Positions 17,264 through 24,058 of a stretch of 64,000 bases of DNA are shown in pieces. Source of the stretch: Desulfofundulus australicus DSM 11792 (lineage in GTDB: Bacteria; Bacillota; Desulfotomaculia; Desulfotomaculales; Desulfovirgulaceae); NCBI RefSeq assembly GCF_900129285.1, contig NZ_FQUW01000015.1, forward strand, positions 1-64,000, in the 5' to 3' direction. Numbering within the stretch: position 1 is the stretch's first letter; every line of letters begins with the position of its first letter. The notes under the pieces were generated by a model. The model made no database searches. It had not been told where the DNA came from and was given only the letters and a program-made list of their open reading frames with translations. The position numbers and the translations under genes were made by a program.

Positions 17264-18466
17264 ATGGCCAAGGCCAAATTTGAGCGGACGAAACCCCACG
17301 TGAACGTAGGGACGATTGGGCACGTGGACCACGGGAAGACCACATTGACGGCGGCGATTACGACGGTGCTGGCGACGGTGGGTAAGGCGCAGGTGAAGAA
17401 ATACGAAGAAATAGACAATGCGCCGGAAGAGCGGGAGCGGGGCATAACGATCAACACCGCTCACGTGGAATACGAGACAGAGAAGAGGCACTATGCCCAC
17501 GTGGACTGTCCCGGTCACGCGGACTACGTAAAGAACATGATCACCGGTGCGGCCCAGATGGACGGGGCGATACTGGTGGTATCGGCGGCGGACGGTCCCA
17601 TGCCGCAGACGCGGGAGCACATTTTGCTGGCGCGTCAGGTGGAAGTGCCGTACATTGTGGTGTACCTGAACAAGGCGGACATGGTGGATGACCCGGAGCT
17701 GTTAGAGCTGGTGGAGATGGAAGTACGGGAGTTGCTGTCGACTTATGAATTTCCCGGTGACGACGTACCTGTGATCACCGGTTCGGCGTTGAAGGCCCTG
17801 GAATGCGGCTGCGGGAAGCGTGAATGTGAATGGTGCAAATCCATCTGGGAACTGATGGATGCGGTGGACGAATGCATTCCGACGCCGCAGCGGAACATTG
17901 ACAAACCCTTCCTGATGCCCATAGAAGACGTGTTCAGCATTACGGGGCGCGGCACAGTGGTGACCGGTCGTGTAGAGCGGGGCACGGTGAAGGTGGGCGA
18001 TGAAGTAGAGATCGTAGGATTGATGGAGAAGCCGAAGAAGACGGTGGTCACGGGAGTGGAGATGTTCCGGAAGATTCTGGACCGTGGTGAAGCCGGGGAC
18101 AACATTGGATGTCTTTTGCGCGGTATAGAGCGCAAGGAAGTTGAGCGGGGGATGGTGCTGGCGAAGCCGGGCAGCATCAAGCCGCACACCCAGTTCAAGG
18201 CAGAAGTATACGTGCTGACCAAGGAAGAAGGTGGGCGGCACACGCCGTTCTTCAACGGGTACCGGCCGCAGTTTTACTTCCGGACCACGGACGTAACGGG
18301 GACGATAACGCTGCCCGAGGGAGTGGAGATGGTAATGCCCGGGGACAACATTCAGCTGGAGATCAAGCTGATTACCCCCATTGCCATTGAAGAAGGGCTG
18401 CGCTTTGCCATCCGGGAAGGCGGCCGCACCGTCGGAGCCGGCGTGGTCACCCAGATTGTGGAGTAA
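17264..18466 (+). CDS. tuf: Elongation factor Tu, copy 1
   Basis: A 400-residue GTPase that carries aminoacyl-tRNA to the ribosome. G1 GHVDHGKT (19-26), the switch I region [13 protein letters not shown] (59-71), G3 DCPGHADY (81-88) and G4 NKADM (136-140) are all intact. Residues 181-191 carry an insert with four cysteines (C181, C183, C188, C191) in the G domain, absent from the E. coli protein. It differs from copy 2 (34629-35831) only at K46R, C204Y and N211D. The SD GAGGAGG precedes the ATG. It stands as its own unit between the tRNA terminator and rpmG. Confidence 0.98.
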   Translation: MAKAKFERTKPHVNVGTIGHVDHGKTTLTAAITTVLATVGKAQVKKYEEIDNAPEERERGITINTAHVEYETEKRHYAHVDCPGHADYVKNMITGAAQMDGAILVVSAADGPMPQTREHILLARQVEVPYIVVYLNKADMVDDPELLELVEMEVRELLSTYEFPGDDVPVITGSALKALECGCGKRECEWCKSIWELMDAVDECIPTPQRNIDKPFLMPIEDVFSITGRGTVVTGRVERGTVKVGDEVEIVGLMEKPKKTVVTGVEMFRKILDRGEAGDNIGCLLRGIERKEVERGMVLAKPGSIKPHTQFKAEVYVLTKEEGGRHTPFFNGYRPQFYFRTTDVTGTITLPEGVEMVMPGDNIQLEIKLITPIAIEEGLRFAIREGGRTVGAGVVTQIVE

Positions 18467-18479
18467 TTTCAGCAGGGCA

Positions 18480-18516
18480 GATGAAGAAGGAATTGCCAGC
18501 CAATTCCTTCTTCATC
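18480..18516 (+). terminator. Long perfect hairpin after tuf1
   Basis: A perfect 16-bp stem (18480-18495 with 18501-18516) and a 5-base loop, 14 bases past the tuf1 stop. It lacks a run of T residues, so it may act as an RNA-stabilising 3' end or a weak terminator. Confidence 0.6.
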
Positions 18517-18596
18517 GCTTATGGTTTAGCTTATAAGAACCATGGTTAAAATTGTTACCTGGAGATATTATGGGTGCACCGGAGCAGGGGCCACTA

Positions 18597-18625
18597 TTGA
18601 CATCACCGGGGAATTATGTTACAGT
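18597..18625 (+). promoter_or_regulatory. Sigma-A promoter of rpmG-secE-nusG
   Basis: TTGACA (18597-18602) and TACAGT (18620-18625) with a 17-base spacer, about 60 bases before rpmG. Confidence 0.75.
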
Positions 18626-18683
18626 GGATAAGGTTAATTCCAGGTATATGGGCAAGTGTTTTTTATTTTAGGAGGTGGCCACG

Positions 18684-18833
18684 ATGCGGGTTAGTGTTAC
18701 TCTGGCCTGCACGGAATGCAAGCGTCGGAATTATACTACCACAAAGAATAAGAAAAATGACCCCAACCGGATTGAGTTGAAAAAGTACTGCAAGTTCTGT
18801 CATACCCATACCCTGCATAAAGAAACCCGTTAA
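18684..18833 (+). CDS. rpmG: 50S ribosomal protein L33
   Basis: A 49-residue protein with both zinc knuckles intact (CTEC at 9-12 and CKFC at 36-39). It is the usual Firmicute neighbour of secE-nusG. TTTTAGGAGG precedes the ATG by 8 bases. It binds 23S rRNA near the E site. Confidence 0.95.
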   Translation: MRVSVTLACTECKRRNYTTTKNKKNDPNRIELKKYCKFCHTHTLHKETR

Positions 18834-18870
18834 CTTTCCCGCCGTGGCAGTCAGGTAATGAGGATTGAGG

Positions 18871-19191
18871 ATGTGGCTGAACATGACACCGTTGAAAGGA
18901 TTAATCAAAAGGGATGGTTCCCGGAACGAAGTGGCGGTTCGCGATGGGGCCAGGGCAGTAAAAAAGCCTGAAAAACGGCTTCCGGTGAAAAAGGAAAAGG
19001 TGAACCGCGTAGAACAGGTGAGGAGCTATTTTCGCGGGGTTTACAGCGAACTGAAAAAGGTTCACTGGCCTAACCGGCGGGAGATAGTTATTTATACGAG
19101 TGTGGTGCTGGTGGCCGTCACCATCGTTGGCATCCTGATCTGGATCTTCGATTCGCTGCTGAGCCGATTGCTGGAATTGATCATTAAATAA
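18871..19191 (+). CDS. secE: Preprotein translocase subunit SecE
   Basis: A 106-residue tail-anchored subunit of the SecYEG channel. A basic N-terminal extension of about 45 residues precedes the conserved SELKKVHWPNRREI amphipathic helix (about 60-73). One transmembrane helix follows (about 75-98). I chose ATG 18871 (AGG 7 bases upstream); ATG 18883 is possible and TTG 18865 also opens the frame. It lies between rpmG and nusG as in most Firmicutes. Confidence 0.93.
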   Translation: MWLNMTPLKGLIKRDGSRNEVAVRDGARAVKKPEKRLPVKKEKVNRVEQVRSYFRGVYSELKKVHWPNRREIVIYTSVVLVAVTIVGILIWIFDSLLSRLLELIIK

Positions 19192-19240
19192 GGGCCAAGG
19201 GGGTGGGGGGCCTTAAGTTTTCTTGAGGTCCCTTGTATTT

Positions 19241-19777
19241 ATGGGTGAAAAGGGTGAAAAACACTGGTACGTTATTCATACCTACTCGGGGTATGAAAAT
19301 AAAGTAAAGGCGAACCTGGAAAAGCGGATCGAGTCCATGAACATGGAGGATAAAATATTTCGCATCCTCGTACCCATGGAGGACGAGGTGGAGATAAAGG
19401 ACGGCAAGAAAAAAATAGTCAAGAAAAAGATCTACCCCGGTTATGTGCTGGTGGAAATGATCATGACCGATGATTCCTGGTATGTGGTGCGCAATACTCC
19501 CGGCGTTACCGGGTTTGTTGGTTCCGGTTCCAGACCCATCCCCCTGACCGATGAAGAGGCCATGCAGATAATTGGGAAGACTTTATCCGAGACCCCGCGC
19601 CCGCGCGTTGATTTAAATGTTAATGAGCGTGTGCGGGTTACTTCCGGTCCCTTTGAAAATTTTGAAGGTATTATTGAAGAAATCGATCCCGACAAGGGAA
19701 AATTAAAGGTAATGATCTCCATGTTTGGGCGGGAAACTCCCGTGGAGCTGGATTTTTCCCAGGTGGAGAAGATATAG
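19241..19777 (+). CDS. nusG: Transcription elongation/antitermination factor NusG
   Basis: A 178-residue factor that binds RNA polymerase. The NGN domain begins at HWYVIHTYSGYENKVK, and a C-terminal KOW domain shows VRVTSGPFENFEGIIEEID. ATG 19241 has GAGG 12 bases upstream; an in-frame TTG at 19223 would overlap that site. It is co-transcribed with secE and rplK. Confidence 0.96.
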   Translation: MGEKGEKHWYVIHTYSGYENKVKANLEKRIESMNMEDKIFRILVPMEDEVEIKDGKKKIVKKKIYPGYVLVEMIMTDDSWYVVRNTPGVTGFVGSGSRPIPLTDEEAMQIIGKTLSETPRPRVDLNVNERVRVTSGPFENFEGIIEEIDPDKGKLKVMISMFGRETPVELDFSQVEKI

Positions 19778-19801
19778 GCGGCAAGGAGGTGTTCATGATA
19801 T

Positions 19802-20230
19802 ATGGCAAAAAGAGTGGCGGCAGTAGTCAAGCTACAGGTTCCTGCAGGAAAAGCCACCCCGGCACCGCCGGTTGGTCCGGCTCTGGGCCAGCACGGGGTG
19901 AATATTATGGCCTTTGTTAAGGAATTTAACGAGCGCACGGCTGCGCAGGCTGGCCTGATTATTCCGGTGGAAATAACCGTTTATGAGGATCGCAGCTTCA
20001 CCTTTATCTGTAAGACACCGCCGGCTGCGGTGCTGTTGAAAAAGGCCTGCGGTATAGAAACCGCTTCCGGTGAACCCAACCGGAAGAAGGTGGCCAAGAT
20101 CCCCCTGTCTAAAGTACGGGAGATTGCCGAAACAAAGATGCAGGACCTCAATGCCAACGATATTGAAGCTGCCATGCGCATGATTATGGGAACTGCCCGC
20201 AGCATGGGCATCGAAGTTGTTGAGGGGTAG
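19802..20230 (+). CDS. rplK: 50S ribosomal protein L11
   Basis: A 142-residue protein of the GTPase-associated centre. The N-terminal [21 protein letters not shown] and the C-terminal rRNA-binding helices are complete. AAGGAGG lies 12 bases before the ATG. The ATG at 19795 is out of frame. It is followed by rplA. Confidence 0.97.
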   Translation: MAKRVAAVVKLQVPAGKATPAPPVGPALGQHGVNIMAFVKEFNERTAAQAGLIIPVEITVYEDRSFTFICKTPPAAVLLKKACGIETASGEPNRKKVAKIPLSKVREIAETKMQDLNANDIEAAMRMIMGTARSMGIEVVEG

Positions 20231-20285
20231 GCTGCACGGCAGTGGGAGGAAATATTCCGCCAGGACCACAAAGGAGGTTGAGAAG

Positions 20286-20984
20286 ATGCCGCGACATGGC
20301 AAGAAATACCTGGAGGCAGCCAAGAAAGTGGACCGTACAAAGCTGTACGATCCTGCCGAGGCCCTGGCTCTGGTGAAGGAGATGGCTTCGGCTAAATTTG
20401 ACGAAACCGTAGAGGTAGCTGTAAAACTGGGCGTGGACCCCCGGCATGCGGACCAGCAGGTGCGGGGAGCGGTGGTCCTGCCCCATGGAACCGGTAAGAC
20501 AAGGACTGTACTGGTTTTTGCCAAAGGGGAAAAGGCTAAGGAGGCCGAGGAAGCCGGTGCGGATTTTGTTGGGGCGGAAGATATGGTGGCCAAGATCCAG
20601 CAGGAAGGATGGCTGGGTTTTGACGTGGCCATTGCCACTCCCGACATGATGAGCCTGGTTGGCCGCCTGGGCCGGATTCTGGGCCCGCGGGGACTGATGC
20701 CCAACCCCAAGACCGGTACGGTTACCTTTGATGTAGCCCAGGCAGTTAAAGAAGTAAAAGCAGGTAAGATAGAATACCGGGTAGATAAGGCCGGTATAAT
20801 CCATGCTCCTATAGGAAAGGTATCCTTTGACGTGGAAAAACTGACCGAGAACCTGCGCACCCTGGTGGAACAGCTGATCCGGGTTAAACCGGCCACCACC
20901 AAAGGCCAGTACATTAAGGGTATTACCGTCTCTTCCACCATGGGGCCGGGGGTTAAGGTGAATCACCTGAAGATAACCGCCTGA
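20286..20984 (+). CDS. rplA: 50S ribosomal protein L1
   Basis: A 232-residue L1-stalk protein. It shows [21 protein letters not shown] (about 119-139), the signature region of the family. ATG 20286 follows AAGGAGGTTGAGAAG; the frame opens upstream at 20217 but that would overlap rplK. In many bacteria L1 also represses its own operon at the mRNA level. Confidence 0.97.
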   Translation: MPRHGKKYLEAAKKVDRTKLYDPAEALALVKEMASAKFDETVEVAVKLGVDPRHADQQVRGAVVLPHGTGKTRTVLVFAKGEKAKEAEEAGADFVGAEDMVAKIQQEGWLGFDVAIATPDMMSLVGRLGRILGPRGLMPNPKTGTVTFDVAQAVKEVKAGKIEYRVDKAGIIHAPIGKVSFDVEKLTENLRTLVEQLIRVKPATTKGQYIKGITVSSTMGPGVKVNHLKITA

Positions 20985-21035
20985 GGCAACGCGGCACCAA
21001 TGCGATTCAACGGACATGTACTTAAAAACTTCATA

Positions 21036-21170
21036 ACCGCACCTAGCTGTAGACAGTTGGTGTCCTGTACTTAATGGCATCTGCCGCCAACCGAGGCCGG
21101 GGTTTTGAATAAGCTGCTGCCTTTCTATGGGCGGGCCCTGTGTCTTTTGCTGCAGGTGCCCGCCCATTTT
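21036..21170 (+). ncRNA. Ribosomal protein L10 leader (autoregulatory RNA)
   Basis: The 224-base gap between rplA and rplJ shows the L10(L12)4-binding leader pattern seen in Firmicutes: an ACAGTTGGTGTCC-type segment, then CCAACCGAGGCCGG. A terminator-like hairpin follows (ATGGGCGGGC at 21127-21136 with GCCCGCCCAT at 21158-21167, then TTT). Excess L10 would stabilise the leader and reduce rplJL expression. The boundaries are approximate. Confidence 0.8.
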
Positions 21171-21208
21171 GGTTCTTGAACAACGGAAAGGGGGTGTAAC
21201 CGGATTTT

Positions 21209-21742
21209 ATGCCTACCAGGGAAGAAAAACAGGCCATACTGGCTGACCTGACGGAAAAGTTCCGGAAAAGCAAAGCCGCTGTTCTTACTGATTTTCGCGG
21301 GCTGGATGTTACGTCCATGACCAGGGTTCGCCGGCGCCTCAGGGAGTCGGGCAGTGAGCTGAAGGTGGCTAAAAATACCCTGACCCGCCTGGCGGCGAAA
21401 GAAGCGGGTTTGGAAGGACTGGAGCCCTACCTGGAAGGGCCTACGGCCATTGCCTTTGGTTACGAGGATCCTGTGGCTCCGGCCAAGGTCCTGTCCGAGC
21501 TGGCCCGTGAATTTAAACAGCTGGAAATAAAGGCCGGGATTCTGGAAGGTAAGGTCATTGATGTGGAGGCTGTTCGCCGCCTGGCCGACCTGCCCTCCCG
21601 GGAGGTCCTGCTGGCCAAGGTGGCCGGTGGTATGAAGGCTCCCCTGTATGGTTTTGCCTGCTCCCTGCAGGGTCTCCTGCGCAACCTGGTTTATGTGCTG
21701 GATGCTGTACGCAGGCAGAAGGCCGGGGAGGCAACTACTTGA
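21209..21742 (+). CDS. rplJ: 50S ribosomal protein L10
   Basis: A 177-residue stalk base protein. The N-terminal rRNA-binding domain shows LTDFRGLDVTSMTRVRRRLRE and VAKNTLTRLA; the C-terminal helix that holds L7/L12 dimers is present. The SD AAAGGGGG is about 13 bases before the ATG. It is preceded by its regulatory leader and followed by rplL. Confidence 0.97.
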   Translation: MPTREEKQAILADLTEKFRKSKAAVLTDFRGLDVTSMTRVRRRLRESGSELKVAKNTLTRLAAKEAGLEGLEPYLEGPTAIAFGYEDPVAPAKVLSELAREFKQLEIKAGILEGKVIDVEAVRRLADLPSREVLLAKVAGGMKAPLYGFACSLQGLLRNLVYVLDAVRRQKAGEATT

Positions 21743-21787
21743 GAAAATTGCCATTGAACGCAAGATATATCAAGGAGGTCAGAGTTA

Positions 21788-22174
21788 ATGTCCAAGGTTA
21801 ATGAAATTCTCGAAGCTGTAAAGGGATTGACCGTACTGGAGCTGGCCGAGCTGGTCAAAAAGTTTGAAGAGGAATTTGGCGTAAGCGCTGCTGCTCCTGT
21901 GGCCGTGGCCGCTGCCCCGGCTGCTGCAGGCCCCGCTGCTGCGCCGGCAGCCGAGGAGGAGCAAACCGAGTTTGATGTCATTCTCACCGCTGTGGGTGAT
22001 AAGAAGATCAACGTTATCAAAGTGGTACGGGAAATTACCGGCCTCGGCTTGAAGGAAGCCAAGGAAGTGGTAGATAATGTTCCCAAGCCCATTAAGGAAA
22101 AGGTAAGCAAAGAAGAAGCCGAGGCCATCAAGGCCAAACTGGAAGAGCAGGGCGCTACGGTGGAAATCAAGTAA
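21788..22174 (+). CDS. rplL: 50S ribosomal protein L7/L12
   Basis: A 128-residue stalk protein. It has an N-terminal dimerisation domain, an alanine/proline-rich hinge (about 38-58) and the factor-binding C-terminal domain with [27 protein letters not shown] precedes the ATG. It ends the rplKAJL unit before a strong terminator. Confidence 0.98.
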   Translation: MSKVNEILEAVKGLTVLELAELVKKFEEEFGVSAAAPVAVAAAPAAAGPAAAPAAEEEQTEFDVILTAVGDKKINVIKVVREITGLGLKEAKEVVDNVPKPIKEKVSKEEAEAIKAKLEEQGATVEIK

Positions 22175-22194
22175 ATTCACCGCAGGCCAGTATT

Positions 22195-22235
22195 ACGGGT
22201 CACACTGCCTGGAGGTGGTGTGGCCCGTTTATTTT
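22195..22235 (+). terminator. Intrinsic terminator after rplL
   Basis: ACGGGTCACACTGCC pairs with GGTGGTGTGGCCCGT around TGGA, with bulges, followed by TTATTTT. Confidence 0.75.
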
Positions 22236-22301
22236 AAACGCAATCTTTGCCCCTGTACCATGTTAATTTGCTAAGATTCTTCCGTTATGGCAAATGTTAC
22301 A

Positions 22302-22330
22302 TTGACGCATAAATTTTCACGATCTATACT
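22302..22330 (+). promoter_or_regulatory. Sigma-A promoter of the chemotaxis remnant
   Basis: TTGACG (22302-22307) and TATACT (22325-22330) with a 17-base spacer. The repeat element that follows lies immediately downstream and would be transcribed as the 5' leader. Confidence 0.7.
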
Positions 22331-22349
22331 CCTTTCCAAAAGAAAATGT

Positions 22350-22590
22350 CAGGCTGGCGACAAAGTGCCCCCGGGGTGTGCCCTGGTTTTACTCGTCGTT
22401 CCCGGTCGTTTCTCTGGGCAGGCCTTAAGGCCCCGGCCCGGGTCCGGCGGGTTCCGGCCACATTCACATCTCCTGTGTTCAGGTGGCTTCTGCAAACATC
22501 CTGTTCGCGGCATGGTCTGGCCCGACAGCGCTCACTCCGGGTCGCTCCTGCTGTAAAACCAGGACATATGGCGAGAATGTCTTCATTCTG
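22350..22590. mobile_element. MITE-like element, copy 1 (241 bp), with palindromic flanking repeats
   Basis: This segment aligns along its length with 55538-55799. Ends are imperfect inverted repeats (CAGGCTGGCGACAAAG at the left; the complement of the right end reads CAGAATGAAGACATTCTC). A second nested pair is stronger: TGTGCCCTGGTTTTAC (22377-22392) against the complement of GTAAAACCAGGACATA (22553-22568). Direct repeats flank it: TCCTTTCCAAAAGAAAATGT (22330-22349) and TCCTTTCCAAAGGAAAGGTG (22591-22610). The second holds the palindrome CCTTTCC-AAA-GGAAAGG. No transposase is encoded. It lies between a promoter and the cheR remnant's start; its reading frame happens to be open into that gene. 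Confidence 0.7.
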
Positions 22591-22618
22591 TCCTTTCCAA
22601 AGGAAAGGTGTCTGCGGA

Positions 22619-23178
22619 ATGACTGATAGTGAGGGAACGGCAACCGGTTTTCGGGATGACCCTTTTCCCGGGGATGTGCTGGAACAACTTTATTTAGCCC
22701 GGGGGGTGGATTTAAGGGGTTACCGGTCCTCTACCGTCCAGCGGCGTTTGAGCCGTCGCCTGGCGGCCACCGGTTGCACCACCTGCCGGGAGTATTTGAA
22801 CCTTCTGAAATCCCGGCCCGAGGAATATGACCGGCTGATTAACTCCTTAACCATTAAGGTATCGCGCTTTTTCCGGGATCCCCATGTCTTCCGGGTTCTG
22901 GCCCGGGAGGTACTGCCCCGGCTGGCCGGGGCAGCATCTTATCTCTGTGTCTGGTCCGCCGGCTGTGCCCAGGGACAGGAAGCCTATTCAATGGCCATAT
23001 TGCTGGAGCATATAAAGGAGACCCGTTTCCCCTCTTTAAAAGCCAGGGTGGTGGCCACGGATATTGACCGGGATTCCCTGGTTGGGCTGGGCGAATACCC
23101 CGTGGAGATGCTGGCGGAGGTGGATAGTTACTTTCTAAAAAAATATTTCCGCCGCGAAGGCAGCCGCTACCGGATCAG
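22619..23178 (+). pseudogene. CheR-type methyltransferase, C-terminally truncated by deletion
   Basis: About 186 residues remain of a chemoreceptor glutamate methyltransferase (normally about 270). The N-terminal helical domain is seen (YRSSTVQRRLSRRLAATGC), then INSLTIKVSRFFRDPHVF and the SAM-binding WSAGCAQGQEAYSMAILL, and ATDIDRDSL. After KKYFRREGSRYRI the homology stops, and the C-terminal part with the catalytic RNVLIYF-type motif is missing. The frame continues 14 unrelated codons to a stop at 23221. The DNA there instead matches the second half of a receiver domain in another frame, so a deletion fused two genes. The ATG at 22619 has a weak AAAGG site. It is probably non-functional. 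Confidence 0.8.
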
Positions 23179-23415
23179 AGGCCCCAGGTGCTTATTCTGG
23201 ACCTGCTCATGCCAGATATGACCGGTTTTGAGGTGATTGACGAACTTGCCGCACACCCTGAATGTTCGGATACGCGTATATTTGTCCTGACGGCCAGGGA
23301 TTTGACGGAGGAAGAAAGGCGTACACTGGAAGAACGGGTGGCGGCAGTCACCCGGAAGGGCCAGATCTCCAGAGAGCAGTTTCTGGCCCGTATAAAAGCC
23401 CTTTGTAACAGTTAA
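23179..23415 (+). pseudogene. C-terminal fragment of a response-regulator receiver domain
   Basis: From RPQVLILDLLMPDMTGFEVIDELAA (first codon about 23179) the frame encodes the phosphoacceptor Asp strand, the following helices and a C-terminal tail ending at 23415. The first half of the receiver, including the acidic pair, is missing. It is in a different frame from the truncated cheR with which it is joined at about 23172-23180. It probably is the end of a lost hybrid kinase or response regulator. Confidence 0.75.
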
Positions 23416-23430
23416 GGGGGAAGGAGATTT

Positions 23431-23838
23431 ATGGCGCCGCTGGTTGTGATCATTGAAGATAATCCCCTGAACACCAAGCTGGTCCGGGAAATTTTGCAGG
23501 CCTATGGTTACAAAACCAGGGAAGCAGCCACTGCGGAACAAGGTCTGGAGATGGTGCGCCGGGAGAAGCCCGATTTAATTCTCCTGGATATTGAGCTGCC
23601 CGGAATGGACGGGTTGCAGGTCGCTAGGCTGTTGAAGGGAGATCCTGCCACGCGGGATATTCCTGTCCTGGCTGTGACAGCCTATGCCATGAAGGGAGAT
23701 GCGGAGAAGGCCCTGGCAGCCGGGTGTGATGATTATATCAGCAAACCAATTCGTGTCCATGATTTTCTATCCCGGATTAAAAAATTTGTTGAGAAAAATG
23801 ACCGGGATGATAAGCCCTCTCTTAAAACCAGCCCTTGA
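23431..23838 (+). CDS. Single-domain response regulator (CheY/DivK-like)
   Basis: A 135-residue stand-alone receiver. The acidic pair is in VVIIEDN (5-11), the phosphoacceptor Asp in LILLDIELPGMDG (about 48-60), the switch Thr in AVTAYAMKGD and the conserved Lys in DYISKPI. AAGGAG lies just upstream of the ATG. It is complete, unlike its two upstream neighbours, with a short basic tail. No output domain is present, so it works by protein contact. Its natural partner kinase may have been lost with the upstream deletion. Confidence 0.9.
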   Translation: MAPLVVIIEDNPLNTKLVREILQAYGYKTREAATAEQGLEMVRREKPDLILLDIELPGMDGLQVARLLKGDPATRDIPVLAVTAYAMKGDAEKALAAGCDDYISKPIRVHDFLSRIKKFVEKNDRDDKPSLKTSP

Positions 23839-23863
23839 CAACCCAGTTGGAATATGCTATCAT
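23835..23863 (+). promoter_or_regulatory. Strong sigma-A promoter of rpoBC
   Basis: Consensus TTGACA (23835-23840) and TATCAT (23858-23863) with a 17-base spacer. It overlaps the stop codon of the response regulator and leaves a leader of about 190 bases before rpoB. Confidence 0.88.
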
Positions 23864-23984
23864 GTCTAAACGTCCATGCAAATGTGTGCGGAACGGGGAC
23901 CGGATTTTAATTCCGTATCCGGTATGTATGAATAATTTTCTTTGCGGAAATAATAACCAGGCATAGCTTTTTATGTTGCGCAGG

Positions 23985-24033
23985 AAAGCGAGGTTTTCAA
24001 CACGGGGGAAAACCTTGCTTTTCGTTGTTTTTT
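23985..24033 (+). terminator. Attenuator-like terminator in the rpoB leader
   Basis: AAAGCGAGGTTTTC (23985-23998) and GAAAACCTTGCTTT (24008-24021) form a 14-bp stem with one G-T pair, followed by TCGTTGTTTTTT. It lies between the rpoBC promoter and the start codon, so it can only act on leader transcripts or read-through from upstream. A CCGGAT/ATCCGG helix earlier in the leader could compete. Confidence 0.7.
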
Positions 24034-24058
24034 AATTTTGGGGGGTGTGAAGCTCTCA

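Noticed and set aside
19832-21167. Long antisense ORFs (369 and 327 codons) over rplK and rplA
   Set aside because: Shadows of GC-biased ribosomal protein genes; no SD and no family resemblance.
22287-22556. ORF of 89 codons in the repeat element
   Set aside because: Its coding frame is not conserved in the second copy, and it lies inside the repeat.
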